Below are positions 41,262 through 43,387 of a stretch of 43,387 nt of DNA, piece after piece (positions within the stretch are counted from its first letter, which is position 1; each line of letters opens with the position of its first letter). A model generated the notes under the pieces. The model worked only from the letters and a program-made list of their open reading frames with translations. It made no database searches and was not told where the DNA came from. Both the position numbers and the translations under genes were made by a program. Source of the DNA: Clostridia bacterium. Lineage in GTDB: Bacteria > Bacillota > Clostridia > Oscillospirales > CAG-272. The DNA lies in contig JAFTMJ010000088.1 of the NCBI GenBank assembly GCA_017452475.1, forward strand, positions 1 to 43,387, in the 5' to 3' direction.

Positions 41262-43220
41262 ATGAAACCAGAAAAAATCAGAATTACGCCCGATATGCTC
41301 ATTAATGACTTCGGCGTAGAAAAAATCGAAAACTACTTTTGCGAATTTGACAACGATGGCGACCCTCTATATGGCGTTGAGGGTGCTGTGCCACAAATTC
41401 ACCAAAGGCACGACCACTGGTGGATTGGTGAAAGCGACCTTTGCTTCACCGTTGATTTGGGTGCTGTTTATCAAATCACAAATATGTATATTTTTAATAA
41501 CTATGACGAGCATAAGCCCGAAAAGGATAAGCACGACTACGGTGTTCGTAAGGTTAGAGTTAAAATGGGTACTCCGTTTAGCTGGGAGTATGATGAGCTT
41601 TTAGCCCCGGAGGTTCGCAAGTGGACCGGCTTTGAAACAAAGTATGAGACACAGTTTATTAACTTCTCCTTCAATAACAACCAAGCTCCAAGTGAAATCG
41701 TAATTTACGGCTACAAGGTAAAGGATATTGTTAAGGATGTTCCCGAAAGAGCACCGCAGAAGTTTAAGAAGCTTGACAAGTTCGTTGGTATGAACGCATT
41801 TGTAAATGATGCTGATGATATTTGCCGTGCTGTTACTTACATCCGCGAGTACCATCCTTGGCTTTGGACAACCGTGCCACAGGGCGAAGGCACCACACTT
41901 GCCATGTCACCAAGCCTTAACAAGTGCTGGGACTTTGACGAGTATTACACAAGAATGCATAGCTTTGGAATTAATGTTTGCCCAACCATTTCAACCCACA
42001 GCAAGAGGACACCTAAGGACTTGTCCCCTAACTCCTGGGACCCCGAAAACTTTTTAAGCTATGCTAAAATGCTGTTCCAATTTGTTGCAAGATACGGCTC
42101 AAACAAGGATATTGACCCATCCCGCATTAAGGTTGATGAGGGACAGGAGGTTAAAATCGGTATGGGTGTGCTTGACTCAGTTGAGCCGCTTAACGAGCCT
42201 GACGGAACCTGGCTTGGCAGAGAGCAATATTTTTCACCTTTTGAAATGGCCTCCTTCCTCAGCATGTGCTATGACGGACACGAGGGTAGATATAAGGACT
42301 GCGGCGTTAAGCAGGCTGACCCTAACTTCTTAATGTCCATGTCAGGCGGCGCAGGTCTTTCCTATGCAAGACTAAAGGCTGTTGAATTCTGGTGCAAGTA
42401 CAACAGAAAGGACGGCAAGCTCCCATTTGATGTTATCAATGCCCACTGCTACTGCGGTAAAAAGCTTGACGAAAAGGGTATTGCAGAGCTTGTTGACGTT
42501 AACCTTGTTGACCGTGGCGACCAAACAGGCAACATTTTCGTAGGTGTTAGCCCTGAGGAGGGCAATATAGTTGCCAACTTCGACTCTATCAGAGATTGGA
42601 GAGACAGATATTATCCAAATATGGAAATTTGGCTCACCGAGTTCGGTTGGGACACTAACCAATCCTACAAAACCTCCACATCTGCCCACGCGTATGCGGA
42701 GTACACAGGCAGACAGGTTCAGGCTATGTGGCTTGTCCGTGAATATTTGCTCCTTTCCTCTATCGGTGTTGACCGCGCGGCTATGTATATGTCACGTGAC
42801 TGCGGTCCTGAGGAAACAGCGGTTGGTAAGTACGGCTCAAGCGGTCTTGTAAGATTCCCAATTGAGATAACAGCAAACAACGTAATCCAAGGTAACAAGA
42901 AGGATTCCTTCTACTATATTTATACCCTTAAGGAAACACTTAAGGATTGCACATTTGCAGGCGAGGTTGAATCTACAAACGCAAATGTTAGAATCTTTAA
43001 GTATGTAAACGGGGAGGGCAAGGCAAAGTATGCCGTTTGGTGCGTGACCTCTGACGGCACAAAGGTGCCCGGCTACATCCTTCCTGTTGGCGAGGGTGAG
43101 TACAGCCTTGTTGAGTTCGGCTTTGAAAGATACAAGGGTCAGTGGACAGACCTTGAAAACAAAAACGGCAAGGTTGTCGTTAATGTTTCCGAATGTCCTG
43201 TATTTATTGTTGAAAAATAA
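41262..43220 (+). CDS. Cytoplasmic paralog of the clan GH-A-like hydrolase
   Basis: A 652-residue protein clearly related to the preceding one but lacking signal peptide, lipobox and linker. It begins directly with the discoidin-like domain (SDLCFTVDLGAVYQITNMYI, about residues 59-78; SEIVIYGYKV, about 144-153). The barrel follows with the same catalytic pair: Glu312 in VEPLNEPDGTW and Glu460 in IWLTEFGWDTN, then RQVQAMWLVREY and the C-terminal strand domain ending in ECPVFIVEK. The ATG at 41262 has AAGGAGA nine bases upstream; earlier in-frame starts lie inside the previous gene and add no signal sequence. It is co-transcribed with the secreted paralog. An intracellular partner acting on imported glycan fragments is a fair guess, but secretion by another route cannot be excluded. 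Confidence 0.82.
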   Translation: MKPEKIRITPDMLINDFGVEKIENYFCEFDNDGDPLYGVEGAVPQIHQRHDHWWIGESDLCFTVDLGAVYQITNMYIFNNYDEHKPEKDKHDYGVRKVRVKMGTPFSWEYDELLAPEVRKWTGFETKYETQFINFSFNNNQAPSEIVIYGYKVKDIVKDVPERAPQKFKKLDKFVGMNAFVNDADDICRAVTYIREYHPWLWTTVPQGEGTTLAMSPSLNKCWDFDEYYTRMHSFGINVCPTISTHSKRTPKDLSPNSWDPENFLSYAKMLFQFVARYGSNKDIDPSRIKVDEGQEVKIGMGVLDSVEPLNEPDGTWLGREQYFSPFEMASFLSMCYDGHEGRYKDCGVKQADPNFLMSMSGGAGLSYARLKAVEFWCKYNRKDGKLPFDVINAHCYCGKKLDEKGIAELVDVNLVDRGDQTGNIFVGVSPEEGNIVANFDSIRDWRDRYYPNMEIWLTEFGWDTNQSYKTSTSAHAYAEYTGRQVQAMWLVREYLLLSSIGVDRAAMYMSRDCGPEETAVGKYGSSGLVRFPIEITANNVIQGNKKDSFYYIYTLKETLKDCTFAGEVESTNANVRIFKYVNGEGKAKYAVWCVTSDGTKVPGYILPVGEGEYSLVEFGFERYKGQWTDLENKNGKVVVNVSECPVFIVEK

Positions 43221-43308
43221 TCCAAGCAAAAAAGTGAGCAAGATTTTTATGTGCTCCCTGTCAAGTAGACATAGTAAAAAACAAAAAAGATAATTGAATA
43301 AATCTTTC

Positions 43309-43339
43309 ATTCCCCTACCACGTGGTAGGGGAATTTTTC
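43309..43339 (+). terminator. Intrinsic terminator after the hydrolase pair
   Basis: A perfect 26-base palindrome (ATTCCCCTACCAC and its complement) whose right arm runs into TTTTT. It ends the 39122-43220 operon, 89 bases after the last stop codon. Confidence 0.88.
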
Positions 43340-43387
43340 GTCACGCAGCGGTGGCGAAGTAATACTCGCACGGTGTCATACAGCAAA
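43340..43387. other. Window edge, possible end of a minus-strand gene
   Basis: On the minus strand one frame is open from the window edge to a TGA at 43341-43343, reading MTPCEYYFATAA at its end. Only about 15 codons are visible, so this may be the tail of a convergent gene sharing the terminator or mere chance. Confidence 0.2.

Overview
This 43.4 kb window most likely comes from an uncultured, gut-type member of the Bacillota/Clostridia, possibly near Christensenellales or Oscillospirales. That placement is inferred: strong GGAGG ribosome binding sites, many vegetative promoters with exact 17-base spacers, Gram-positive lipoproteins, an Opp transporter with a lipoprotein binding protein, and no outer-membrane genes. 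Nearly all of it is coding. I see no tRNA, rRNA, insertion sequence, phage gene or CRISPR array.

Layout, left to right. (1) 222-3360, minus: an MscS-type channel translationally coupled to a large membrane-anchored protein with Fn3-like domains. (2) 3511-5735, plus: a DUF1538 membrane protein coupled to a tandem P-II protein. (3) 5783-7960, plus: a lexA / 84-residue protein / Y-family polymerase operon behind a near-perfect promoter and a 15-base palindrome, which looks like an SOS mutagenesis cassette. (4) 7988-9803: a TRIC-like channel (minus), then trmO and an ASCH-domain gene (plus). (5) 26469-9846, minus: a giant cell-surface subtilase with leucine-rich repeats, a surface lipoprotein, oppA-B-C-D-F and a small membrane protein. 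This reads as one protein-degradation and oligopeptide-uptake locus. (6) 26964-29516, plus: a membrane protein and a NapH-type polyferredoxin fused to an extracytoplasmic TlpA thioredoxin domain. (7) 37568-29607, minus: three large lipoproteins with Ser/Thr/Pro linkers. One carries a second TlpA domain, and two share an apparently unnamed repeat domain. (8) 38940-37708, minus: a family 2 glycosyltransferase. (9) 39122-43220, plus: a pair of paralogous clan GH-A-like hydrolases, one a secreted lipoprotein and the other without a signal peptide.

Taken together, the right-hand 34 kb is a cell-envelope and extracellular-catabolism region: proteolysis, peptide import, glycan hydrolysis, surface lipoproteins and possibly extracytoplasmic thiol redox chemistry. 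The items most worth following up are the ferredoxin-TlpA fusion near a TlpA lipoprotein, the repeat domain shared by those lipoproteins, the secreted/cytoplasmic hydrolase pair, the lexA cassette with its unusual operator and Cys-Gly cleavage site, and a compact pseudoknot-like inverted-repeat cluster at 26605-26682. Function calls rest on reading motifs; no database search was possible.
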